A stretch of DNA of 64,000 bases from Ceratobasidium sp. AG-K (lineage: Eukaryota; Basidiomycota; Agaricomycetes; Cantharellales; Ceratobasidiaceae), in contig JAWNGF010000007.1 of assembly GCA_037039685.1 (NCBI GenBank), positions 1,178,001 through 1,242,000 of the forward strand, read 5' to 3'. The notes under the pieces are model-generated. The model had not been told where the DNA came from. It ran no database searches and saw only the letters and a program-made list of their open reading frames with translations. The translations under genes were made by a program, and so were the position numbers. The first letter of the stretch is position 1. Every line of letters starts with the position of its first letter. Shown here piece by piece: positions 34,946-44,708 of this stretch.

Positions 34946-35033
34946 TATACTGGCTTGCAAGCATGGACTTACTGCAGCTTGCTTTGCCTCATCATCTCTC
35001 CCCTCAAGTGCAACTAAGTCACTAGGCCTTTAG
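34946..35033 (+). repeat. LTR-like relic
   Basis: TATATACTGGCTTGCAAGCATGG...CTTTGCCTCATC resembles the TATA-to-start region of a gypsy-B-type LTR on the plus strand, opposite to its neighbours. It is too short to classify. Confidence 0.35.
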
Positions 35034-35529
35034 TGTTGCAACCCAACACTATGATGGTTGCCAACTATGACTGTATGTGCTCAAGTCAAGACTTAGAGAG
35101 ACTTGGCACCCAAAGAACTGTGAACTGTAGACTGTGAACAGCACTAAGACCTGAGGATCCAAGGTAAGCCTGAGGGAAACCCAGTGAAGAACTGTTTGTT
35201 GGGGAAATGACAAGGCAAAACAAGATGGGGATACCATGCTTGTTGTTGCCTCATTATATATTCAGAAAAGACATGAGTCATACTCACGCCAAGAAACAAG
35301 TCATACAAACTATCCAATCAGAAAGCTCTATGAGTCATGTCCTATAAAGGAACATGACCTGCCAAGAAAGGAAGCTGCAAGACAAAAGAAAAAGGAAGCG
35401 GCTTAAGGCTGCGCAAGAACAAAGAAAACAGAACACAAAGGAAGAACGCACAAAGGAGAACACAAGAAAGACAACACAAGGCATGCAAATCAGGGTCCAG
35501 GTCTATTGGAGGGGTCTTGGGTCATGACA
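35034..35529 (-). repeat. 3' LTR of gypsy-B2 (496 bp)
   Basis: TGTTGCAACCC...GGGTCATGACA, followed by the tract TTACCCCCACTT (polypurine on the minus strand). Confidence 0.92.
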
Positions 35530-36338
35530 TTACCCCCACTTAAGAGCCCATTTAGGGGACCTGAATGGTGAGTACTGTAATTTACAGTTGCCTACCATTT
35601 TTTCAAAGGCCTCCCTGTCCCCCTGGGACCCAATAGCCTCCTCCTCTTCTTCCAGAACTATGGGGCTCTCAGCTGAGTCCCCCACTTCCTCCTTCAATTC
35701 CATGGGCGCCCCCTTGCACCCCTCCTCCCATGTGGGTTGGTCCTTGACCCAAACCCTTTCCTCCTCTGCCAGCCATTCCGTCGGCAATCCTTCCCTTTCC
35801 ACCCATTGGTCTAGGTTGGGACTGTTGTCCCACCACTGTGGCCAGTACTTGATCTCCTTGGCCCATTGGCCCCTGTCCTCCATCCAATCTTTTAGGTCTT
35901 GATCCCATGCCACGTCCCATTCCCATTTGTTGCGCAGACGCACCCTCCCTTCCTTCTCCTCCCATATCCACTTGGACTGCCACACATGGGGGTTGTTGAT
36001 GTGATGGTCTCCCCATTCCTCACTTGTCCTGTTCTTGACCCTCCCCAAAATTGCTTCCTGGGCTGAGAATGCTGCACAGCCCCTGGCTATCAGGATGCTT
36101 GACCGTTCCCTGAGTTGTTGCTTTGGGGGTGGCTTGTGTCCACCCACTCAAATTCTCCCACCACTGCCAGATGGAGCATGTTGCTCCCTGGGTAGTGTTG
36201 GCACTGTCCAACATGCCACATGCATTGAGGGACGTGGTATAAGACCATGCCCAAGTCAAGACACTTTGCAATTTTGCAGGCTGCACCTGTGGCCCATGGG
36301 TGGTTGCTGATGGTGACCAAGCAACAAGCAGCAGGCAT
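35530..36338 (-). pseudogene. ORF3 of gypsy-B2: Trp-rich acidic protein, unknown function
   Basis: Homologue of the gypsy-A ORF3. The N-terminal part runs from ATG 36338 (MPAACCLVTISN) with AKCLDLGMVLY and GEFEWV. A one-base frameshift near 36150 follows, then an uninterrupted frame to TAA 35530-35532 at the LTR edge. The second part has RGCAAFSAQE, WEWDVAWDQDLKDW, EIKYWPQWWD and acidic runs (VLEEEEEA). The frame overlaps the end of pol by about 80 nt. I know no family for it and see no membrane segment. A nucleic-acid or particle-associated role is possible but unproven. Confidence 0.65.
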
Positions 36339-39250
36339 GTTTGGAAAGTTTTTTGGGAGTGGTGGGTTGGTATGAGAGTGGCTTTATAGCAATGTAAGGC
36401 TGGTGAGAGCTATTTGAGTTGAAGTTTGCCACTCTCCCCCTGGTCCTTTTGAATGACTGTTGTTTGAAATTCAAGGGTACAGGTGCCAAAGGGTTTTCTT
36501 TGAGGAACTTTCTCATGATGGGTAGCAGTTCTGCAATCTTTTCCAGCCTTTCTTTGGTATCTTTGCTTGGTGGATATCCCTTCCATTGGATTATGTATTT
36601 GAGTCCTTCCTTTGTTTCCTTCCAGTCTGCAATCTTCTTGACTTCATGAACTTCTTTGTCTTCCTCTGTTTCTATGGGAGGTGGTTGCATTTGGTTCCTG
36701 TTGAATTCCTTGTCTTCCTTGTATTTCCATAGCTGATCAATATGGAAGATGTTATGTTTCTTGATGGATTTGGGAAGTGCAATTTTGTATGCATGGGAAG
36801 AGATTGCCCTTGCAACCTTGAAGGGACCTAATTTCTTGTTGTCAAGTTTCTTCATTGGTCAATTCATCTTGAAATTTGTGCTTAGCACCCAAACAAGGTT
36901 GCCTGGCTCATATTTTTCCCTGGGTTCCTTCACCTGATTTTCATGGAATTGCATAGCTGCTGTTGCTCCTTTTCTTGCTTCTTCCATTTGCTTCTGTAGG
37001 TTTCTAGCCAAAGGATTCTGAACATCGGCGTCCACTATGTTCCACCTAGGGTGGAATCCATAGTTAATTTCAAAAGGAGTCTTGCCTGTGGTTCTGTTGA
37101 CATGATTGTTGTAGCAAAATTCTGCAATTGGTAGCCATTGTGCCCAGTTATCCTGTCTGTAGTTGATGAAAGCCCTAAGAAACCCCTCAAGCCACTGGTT
37201 AACTTGTTCTGACTGTTCATCAGTCTGGGGGTGGAATGCTGTACTGAAGGAAGGGTTGATTCCAAGTTTTTCATACAGGGAGCATAGGAAGTGACTGTTG
37301 AATGTGGTTCCTCTGTCGGAAATTGTTTGCTTGGGTAAACCATGAAGCTTCCAAACATTTGACAAAAAGAGATCTGCAACCCCTTCTGCTGTTGTTGCTT
37401 CCTTGCAAGAGATGAAATGCGCCATTTTGCTGTGTCAATCCACCACTACCAGGATACTGTCCCATCCAGCTGATTTGGGTAGCTTGATGATGAAGTCATA
37501 GCTGATGTCTTCCTGTATTTCAAAGTTAAAAGACACCAGTTCTTGATACCATCTGTTATGTCGTCGGTTAAAGGTTTTTGCTGTTTGCCAGTAAGTCAGG
37601 TTCCTATGATCTGAATAAACCATAATTGGTTCCCTAGTTCCTTCCAAATGTAATCTGCAGTGCTTCAGGGCTGTAATGATGGCTAAAAGTTCCTTGTCAT
37701 GTGTGTCATAGTTCATTTGTGGTGCTGTGAAACTTTGTGGTAAGAAACCAATTGGCTGTAGGTATCCATTGTCCTGTTGTTGTGAAAGTATCATCCCCAT
37801 TGCCACCCCTGATGCATCTGTTTCAAGAAAGTAGGGTTTGGCAGGGTTGGGATGTGCCAATACTGGATCTTTGGTTACTGCTGATTTGAGTTCATCAAAG
37901 GCCCATTGCTGTTCCACACCCCATTCCCACTTCTGTTCCTTTCTTGTGAGTTTGGTTAATGGCTTGACAATACTGCTGAAGTTTTGCACAAATTGCCAGT
38001 AGAAATTTGCAAAGCCTAAGAAGGCCTGTACCTGTTTGGCTGTCTTTGGGCTGTGCCATTGCAAAATTGCCTTGATTTGGTCCTTTTCCATGGAAATTCC
38101 TTTAGGGGTGATGACTATTCCAACAAAGGTGACTGTGGTGATGAAGAATTTGCATTTTGTGATCTTCAGGAAGAGGTTGTTTTTTTCTAACCACCTCAGT
38201 ACTTCTCTGACATCCTTTACATGTTGTTCCTGGTTTTTTGAGAAGATGAGAATGTTGTCAACGTAGATCACTACTGAAATGTCCTTTATGTCATGGAAGA
38301 TTTTGTCCATCATCCCTTGGAAGATTGCTGGAGCGTTCATAAGTCCAAATGGCATGACCCTGTATTCATAGTGTCCTTCCTTGGTTCTGAACGCTGTTTT
38401 CCATTGATTGCTTTCCTTGATTTGAATGTTATTGAAGCCTTGCCATAAGTCCAATTTTGAGAAAATTTTAGCTTCCTTTCATTTTTCCAGAAGGTCTTCT
38501 TGTAGTGGCAGAGGGAATTGATCAGGTATGGTCATCTCATTGACTCCTCTGAGGTCAACTACTAGTTGCAACAGTTCTTCTGGTGTCATAGGTTCTGTGT
38601 TTTCATCTTGATGCTTTTTAACAAAGAAAGCTGGCAATGCAATGGGTGATTTGCTTGGTACAATCTTGCCTGCTGCTAGTTCCTCCTCTATATGTTTCCT
38701 AAGGACTCGTGTTTCCATTGGAGAAAGTGGATAAGTTTGTGCTGGTTTAGGTAGTTCTGTATCTGGTCTCAAATTGATTTTGCAATCCCATTCCCTGTGT
38801 GGTGGTAATTCCTTAAAAGGTTCCTTGCTGAAAACCTTTTTGAAGTCTTGGAATTCTTCTGGTATTTCTGTTAAATGTACTGCTTTTGCTTTGATGGGTT
38901 GCTTTTGCCAAGTAATTTCCTTTGTTTCCCAGTTCATTTCAGGGTGGGCTTCTGATAGCCATGTCATACCTAGAATTAGGGGGGATTCTCCAGTTGGCAT
39001 AACATAACATTGTTGTGTAAAACCTTTTTCCAAGATTTCAAAGGTGAGGTGGACCTTGTACCAAACGACCAATGGTAGCTTTTTACCATTGATTCCTATG
39101 ACTTCCCTTGCTTTTGGTAGTTTGATAAGGGGGATGGAATTTTTCAGCAGAAGGTGATATCAATAAAGTTCTTTGTTGATCCAGAATCAATAAGGGTGGG
39201 AGTGGGATCCATGATTCCCTTGATCTGAGTTGAGACAAGTGGTGATTCAT
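36256..39250 (-). pseudogene. Pol of gypsy-B2, with internal deletion
   Basis: Order: a protease remnant near 39250-39060, then RT with LDLWQGFNNIQI, MPFGLMNAPAIFQ, and active site YVDN where YVDD is expected. RNase H (FLETDASGVAMG, YSDHRNLTYW) follows. At about 37511 RNase H sequence (SFNFEIQ) joins directly to integrase (EDISYDFIIKLPKS), losing about 550 bp that in gypsy-A encode the RNase H-IN linker and IN zinc-binding region. Integrase core (ISDRGTTFNSHF, FHPQTDEQSEQVNQ) and a chromodomain-like end (EVKKIADWKETKEGL...QWKGYP) follow. TGA at 37435 and 36859 interrupt it; gypsy-A has Arg at the second site. Confidence 0.85.
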
Positions 39251-39259
39251 TTGTTGCTC

Positions 39260-41437
39260 TATAGTACATTTGTTTCCTCAAGATCAAGGGTGTATGGGTA
39301 GCATCTGACATGGAAGCAGAGCACCCTAGGCTTTTCCTGACTCCTTTTTGCTGTCACTAGTTTCTTCCAGATCTCCTGCTTTGGATTTCTCTTTCCCTTT
39401 GGTAGATGAAATGTCTTGCTCCTTCCATCCATTTTTGCACTGTTGCACAAAATGTTCCTTTGATCTGCATTTGATACAGGCTCCCTCCTAATGACAACGC
39501 TTCTTGGTTTCTTCAGGGACTAATTTTGGTTTCTTGCCTTGAGTTCTTCCACTTTGACTTGTTTGCCCTTTATTGCTTTGTCCAGTTTGATTGCTTCTTG
39601 GACCTCCATATCCTCCAATGTATGTTGATCTATACCCTTGTTTTGCTTTGAGCATTTGGTCCACCTTAATGGTTGCTGTCACAAGGCCTTCAAACTTAGG
39701 TTTCCAATGTTGTCGCTCATCAGGGATAGGGCATCTAGTTCTGTGAGCAATTCTGGGGCTAGTCCTTGTGCAAAGGCTTCTTTGTATGCTGCATCTCTGA
39801 TATTGGTAAGGGCCTTATAGCTTCTGAACTCCGTAATGTAGGAAGTGAGAGCATTATCAATAGGACCCTTCATTTGGATTGTCATGAGTTTTCTGGAAGC
39901 CTGTTCTTTTGCCATTGGATTGCTAAAATTGAGAAGAAAGTCTTTCTTCATGTTTGGCCAAGAATAGATTGCATTGGTGTCACTAGTATAGGAAGGGTTT
40001 TTGATGGTTCTTTCAAGATGATTGAAAGCCCATGCTTTTGATTCCGCATGTTCCATGTTGCTGAGGAATGTAGTTATCTTCTTTTGGTCATTATTGAAGA
40101 TTTGTCTATGGATGTTGAAGTATGTTTCCATCAAGGTAATGAATTGATCTGCTTCTGCTCCTCTTTTTCCATTGTATGCTTCTGGTTTTTTGACAATTGT
40201 CAATCAATCCTTGCTTTTGGTGACAGCGTTTGCTATATCCTCATAGATGCTGAAGTGTTTGCTACGAGTTCTGTTGGACTTCTTTTCTTCCTTTGCAGGG
40301 GTTTGTGTCTTTTGCCTAATTGTCCTTATTGATCCTCCAGACCCTGCTTCTTCTGTCCTGACACTGTCTTGATCTGATTCAGGGTACTGGCATTCTTCAA
40401 GGGGAAAGGTTGTTGTCTTTCTTGGAGTTTCCAGGGGAGGTGCTGTAAATCTGGAGGTTCTAGGTGTAGTAGATTCTTTGCCATGTGTGTTTTGTTTGGC
40501 ATCTTCCTCCTCCTTTGGTTCTAGCATCTTTGCAATACTATTTAGAATGTTTAGGATTTGCTCTATTTCTTTGTTTTGTGCATAGATGTTGCTTTTTGTG
40601 GCTCCTGTTTCTTGAAGACAATAAACACCTGTTTGTAAGGTTCAAATATCTTCTCCTGTTTCCCTCATATCTCATCAAATTTGAAGAAAGGATGCATCGA
40701 GTATGTGTACTAAGCAACCCATAGTATGGTTTGAAGACTTCTTGCATTTGTGCTAGGGTTGTGACAGTTTCCTGGGCTACTGGTATTCCTACAACCTGTT
40801 CAAGTGTCTTGTCTCCTTGTTGTCCTGGTCCAGTGTTGTAAGCTTCTTCTTGGTGGCTGTGGGACAAGCCGCAATGGAGAGTGGACAGCACTAAGACCTA
40901 AGAGACCTCTTGAATCACACCACACTTAAGTGGCTGTAGACTCTTAAGGGTAGGGGTGGTTCAAAGTGTCACTCAAAGGGGATGTTTGATGAGACAAAAC
41001 AAGCTGGGGTTACCAGGCTTGTTGGTCCTCTATATATATTCAGAAAGAGGCCAAGTCATACAAGACACAGCCACACCAGTCATACATACAAGCCAGTCAG
41101 GAGTGTCCAAGTGAGTCATGCTGCGCGGGCAGTCATGACTTGTACAAAGCACAGCCATGTTACACAATGTAACAGAACAACCACAGGAACGTGGCAACAT
41201 GGCACAGGAAAGGACAAAACCTCAAACAAACAGAACACAGAAAGGAGAGCAGGAGGCAAAACACAAGACAAGTCTAACAGAGAGAGCTGGCTCATGACAT
41301 CCAGATCCTTCTAAATCTGCCATTGTGAGTTCAGGAAGATTTATTGATCCCATGGCTGGAGTTGCCATTGGATTGGGTCTTGTAGTTCTTTCTCTTGGTC
41401 TTAAGGGATTGGTCCATCCTTCTTTGGGCTGAGCCAT
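39260..41437 (-). pseudogene. Gag of gypsy-B2
   Basis: Starts at ATG 41437 (MAQPKEGWTNPLRPRE) and is split by a solo gypsy-A LTR at 40834-41299. It continues with VVGIPVAQETVT, a charged middle, the gag core (TIVKKPEAYNGKRGAEAD, FSNPMAKEQASRKL) and a CCHC knuckle (CIKCRSKEHFVQQC, about 39438-39479). TGA at 40204 and near 40641 coincide with TGA in gypsy-B1. A further frame change precedes the knuckle. Confidence 0.8.
40834..41299 (-). repeat. Solo LTR of gypsy-A family in gypsy-B2 gag (466 bp)
   Basis: TGTTGTAAGCTTC...GGCTCATGACA with a perfect target duplication TCCAG (40829-40833, 41300-41304). It inserted after gypsy-B2 did. Confidence 0.92.
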
Positions 41438-41664
41438 TCAGGGTGGGTTCTTTCTTGATTCTTTCAAAGCCATGGATTTGCCTTTGTAATGCTATTCTTT
41501 GGATGAACCTGATGTCCAGTAGATATCAACTGCCGAAAAAATAAGGTTCAAAGATTTGATGTGATGTCTGATTGCATGGGAACGCAAAAACTAATGGTCG
41601 CCCAAGTTGCCACAAGATCTTTGAGGGTGCTATAATGACTGTTGACTATTTTCCTTGTGGAATA

Positions 41665-41676
41665 ATCTTGTTTTGC
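41665..41676 (-). promoter_or_regulatory. Self-priming site of gypsy-B2
   Basis: Minus strand GCAAAACAAGAT, two bases from the 5' LTR. It is complementary to ATCTTGTTTTGC in the LTR (41860-41871), about 30 nt downstream of the TATA-like GATATAATGAGG. The spacing is the same as in gypsy-A. Confidence 0.75.
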
Positions 41677-41678
41677 AA

Positions 41679-42174
41679 TGTTGCAACCCAACACTATGAT
41701 GGTTGCTGAATGTAACTGTCTGTGCCCCTGTCAAGACTTAGTGAGACTTGGCACCCAAAGAGCTGTGAACTGTAGACTGTGAGTGGTGCTAAGGCCTGAG
41801 GATCCAAGGTAACTCTAAGGGAAACCCAGTGAGGGACTGTTTGTTGGGGAAATGACAAGGCAAAACAAGATGATGATACCATGCTTGTTGTTGCCTCATT
41901 ATATCTTCAGAAAAGACATGAGTCATACTCATGCCAAGAAACAAGTCATACAAACTTAACCAATCAGAAAGCTCTATGAGTCACATCCTATAAAGGAACA
42001 TGACTCACCAAGAAAGGAAGTTGTAAGACAAAAGAAAAAGGAAGCAGCTTAAGGCTGCGCAAGAACAAAGAAACCAAACACAAAGGAAACATGCACAAAG
42101 GAAAGCAGAACAAAGGAGACACAAGACAACTAACCAGGAGATGAAGTCCATTGGAGGGGCCTTGGGTGACGACA
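41679..42174 (-). repeat. 5' LTR of gypsy-B2 (496 bp)
   Basis: TGTTGCAACCC...GGGTGACGACA. Same length as the 3' LTR, with scattered transitions. Confidence 0.92.
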
Positions 42175-42575
42175 TGTCTGTTTTCTTTGTTCTTGCACAG
42201 CCTTAAGCTGCTTCCTTTTTCTTTTGTCTAATGACTTCCTTTCTTGGCAAGCCATGTTCCTTTATAGGACATGCCTCATAGAGCTTTCTGATTGGTTAGT
42301 TTGTATGACTTGTTTCTTGGCATGAGTATGACTCATGCCTTTCCTGAATATATAATGAGGCAACAACAAGCATGGTATCATCATCTTGTTTTGCCTCATC
42401 ATTTCCCCAACAAACAGTCCCTCACTGGGTTTCACTCAGGGTTACCTTTGATCCCCAGGCCTTAGCACCATTCACAGTTTACAGTTCACAGCTCTTTGGG
42501 TGCCAAGTCTCTCTAAGTCCTGACTTGGGCACACACAGTTACAGTCAGCAACCATTATAGTGTTGGGTTGCAACA
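42175..42575 (+). repeat. 5'-truncated gypsy-B LTR, opposite orientation
   Basis: Resembles the solo LTR 29611-30528 from its CTTTGTTCTTG region to the end (GGGTTGCAACA). It abuts the gypsy-B2 5' LTR back to back, making an inverted LTR pair. Confidence 0.82.
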
Positions 42576-43240
42576 GTCTGACACACTTGCACCATTGTCC
42601 CAGCACCCCATCTGTATTGAGACATAGGCCAGAAAACCACAAAAAGGAAGGTACTATCACCACCAAGTCTATTTACACCTGTTTCTAACTGATCTACATT
42701 GCTGCAATACAGATCATTTGTGTTCACATCCCTGTATCAAGCACTCACATTCAGAATAATGCCTCCCTTGGGTAACACTCACCAAACTCCTTGATCCCTA
42801 AAGCAACATTAGTGGCAAAGAAAATCAATGGAATCAATAAGTGTGGTTCTTGCTGTGACCAATTGATAAACACCTGACCATATCCAAGCAGACCACTGAA
42901 CCATTCTCAAAATCAATAATTGACATCTCCATTCCACATGGCCCAATGCCAACATTCCTGAACATTGGCTCCAGCTTTACAGCATCCATATAGTAGCTGG
43001 GACTTCAAGAATCACTCACTTGGAACACCCAGACCTGTCCAAGAAACACAAATTCAACACCCAAGGTATGGCATCAAACCTTTTTAAGTGATAATTGGTG
43101 CCCTCTGAGTACCTGATTGAATAGCAAGTGGTTTCTGGTTTGACTTGCACATTATCAAGGCCTATCACCAAATGCTAATTAATTGAAGAGGCCTAACTCC
43201 CATATCCACAATCTCACATGCAGACTATTTGCAAGTCAGC
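42576..43240. other. No recognised gene
   Basis: About 665 bp between two LTRs with no ORF of note and no repeat that I can match elsewhere in the window. Confidence 0.4.
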
Positions 43241-43697
43241 TGTTGTAAGCTTCTTCTTGGTGGCTATGAGACAAGCCGCAATGGAGAGTGGATGGCACTA
43301 AGACCTAAGTGACCTCTTGAACTGCAACACACTTAAGCGTCTGTAGGTTCTTGAGGGTAGGGGTGGTTCAAAGTGTCACTCAAAGGGGATGTTTGATGAG
43401 ACAAAACAAGCTGGGTTTGCCAGGCTTGTAGGTCCTCTATATATATTCACAGAAGCGGCCAAGTCATACAAAGCGTAGCCACAAGAGTCACAGCAGTCAA
43501 CCAATCAGGAGTGTCCATGTGAGTCATGCTGTATAAACAGACATGACTCGTGCACAGCACAGCCGCGTTACACAATGTAACAGGAAAACCACAAGGAGGT
43601 GGCAACGTGGCAGGAAAAGAGAAACATAACATAATACTTGGTCACAAGACAGGGCGAGACGCAGACAAGTCCGATGGAGTGAGCAAGGCTCACGACA
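43241..43697 (-). repeat. Solo LTR of gypsy-A family (457 bp)
   Basis: TGTTGTAAGCTTC...AAGGCTCACGACA. Flanks TCAGC and TGCTG do not form a target duplication. Confidence 0.85.
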
Positions 43698-43724
43698 TGC
43701 TGGATGGTATGTAACAAATTGGAT

Positions 43725-44171
43725 TCATGGTGTGACAGGTGGTGATGGATATCTGACGTTGTCAAGTTCAAATAAAAATGGTTCTAGAGCCTCAACCTCT
43801 TGACGTGTAAGCTCAGCTGCTGTGTCAGGTGTATATTTGTCTAATAGATGTTCGTAATTTGCAAGATGCAAGAGGTATCTGAAATATTGGGTGCTACCAA
43901 ATGGGAAAGTTACGAGTTGATCATGTAGATTTGTGATATATGGGTGTTGGTAGGTTGGGTCTGTGACAGGTGAACCAGGTAGTTCAACCTCGCCTTGTTG
44001 TGCGTTTAGTGTTGGATTTACGAAGCCTGTTGGTTCGGGATCGGCGAATTCAGGTTGTAGGTCAAGTGAGACCTTGTCGGATGATGTGTGCTCAGGAGAG
44101 ACTTGTACGGGCTGATTACGTGGTGATCCCTCAGGCGTTGAGAGCTGGGGATTATCTGAAGAATATGTAGA
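43725..44171 (-). CDS. Hypothetical ORF or exon fragment, unrecognised
   Basis: About 148 codons stay open on the minus strand and end at TGA 43725. The N-terminal half is Ser/Pro/Glu-rich (PEGSPRNQPVQVSPEHTSS). The C-terminal half looks folded (FPFGSTQYFRYLLHLANYEH, AELTRQEVEALEPF). No ATG opens the frame before an upstream stop, so it is either a downstream exon or a fragment. A gypsy-A solo LTR lies just past its end. I do not recognise the family. Confidence 0.35.
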   Translation of the reverse strand, partial: STYSSDNPQLSTPEGSPRNQPVQVSPEHTSSDKVSLDLQPEFADPEPTGFVNPTLNAQQGEVELPGSPVTDPTYQHPYITNLHDQLVTFPFGSTQYFRYLLHLANYEHLLDKYTPDTAAELTRQEVEALEPFLFELDNVRYPSPPVTP

Positions 44172-44226
44172 CACAGTGGGCGAGTTTAAATGGGGTCGAA
44201 ATTAACAGTGTTCAGGGCTCATAACC

Positions 44227-44483
44227 TGTTGAGGATCACTCGAGAACGTCTCGACACTCAAAGCGGTCTTAGCGAATAAAGAGCAGTGGAAGGCGAATGT
44301 ATACGACTGAAGACAATGTAGATACAAGGATAATACAGTCTCTCTTTATACTCGCAAAAGAAACTATGTATATACGAGAGAAATACGTGTTGACACGAAT
44401 GTACAACACACAAACGAGATACAGACTCAGATACACGATAACGACATGCATGTAAGTACGTGTATGATTACCAAGTTACAACA
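44227..44483 (-). repeat. LTR-like relic related to the 57220 solo LTR
   Basis: TGTTGAGGATCAC...GAGAACGTCTCG... shares the order GAGAACGTCTCG, CACTCAA, CTTAGC, GCAGTGGAAG and a TATA-like block with 57220-57502. It may end at TTACAACA (44483). No target duplication is seen, so the borders are uncertain. Confidence 0.4.
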
Positions 44484-44708
44484 GAGTTCTGTGGGGGTGG
44501 ACCGTAGTCCTATTGTATGTGAGCAAGGGATAGTAGAAAATCCTAAACAGTTTCTCACCCGAATACCAGCATTGTTATGCTCTTGCCTCTGATCGATTGG
44601 ATAGAAGCTATCTGCACGGCCGGTCATATTGACAAGCAAGCAGTGTTGCATGATTGCCTTCCTGCAACAGATGGTCAAGCGACTGCATCAGAGCCGAAAC
44701 TGACCCAT

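Larger units (their letters stand above)
35034..42174 (-). mobile_element. Gypsy-B2: Ty3/gypsy chromovirus with both LTRs
   Basis: 7141 bp, transcribed leftward, with 496-bp LTRs at both ends, self-priming site, gag, pol, ORF3 and polypurine tract. A solo gypsy-A LTR (40834-41299) is inserted in gag. The flanking 5-mers (TTTAG left, TGTCT right) do not match, so one side was rearranged after insertion. Pol carries an in-frame internal deletion. Confidence 0.9.

Noticed and set aside
33102..35033. A single gypsy-B LTR split cleanly by the mariner
   Set aside because: Sequence right of the mariner (34946-35033) does not continue the LTR; it looks like a fragment of a related LTR on the other strand.
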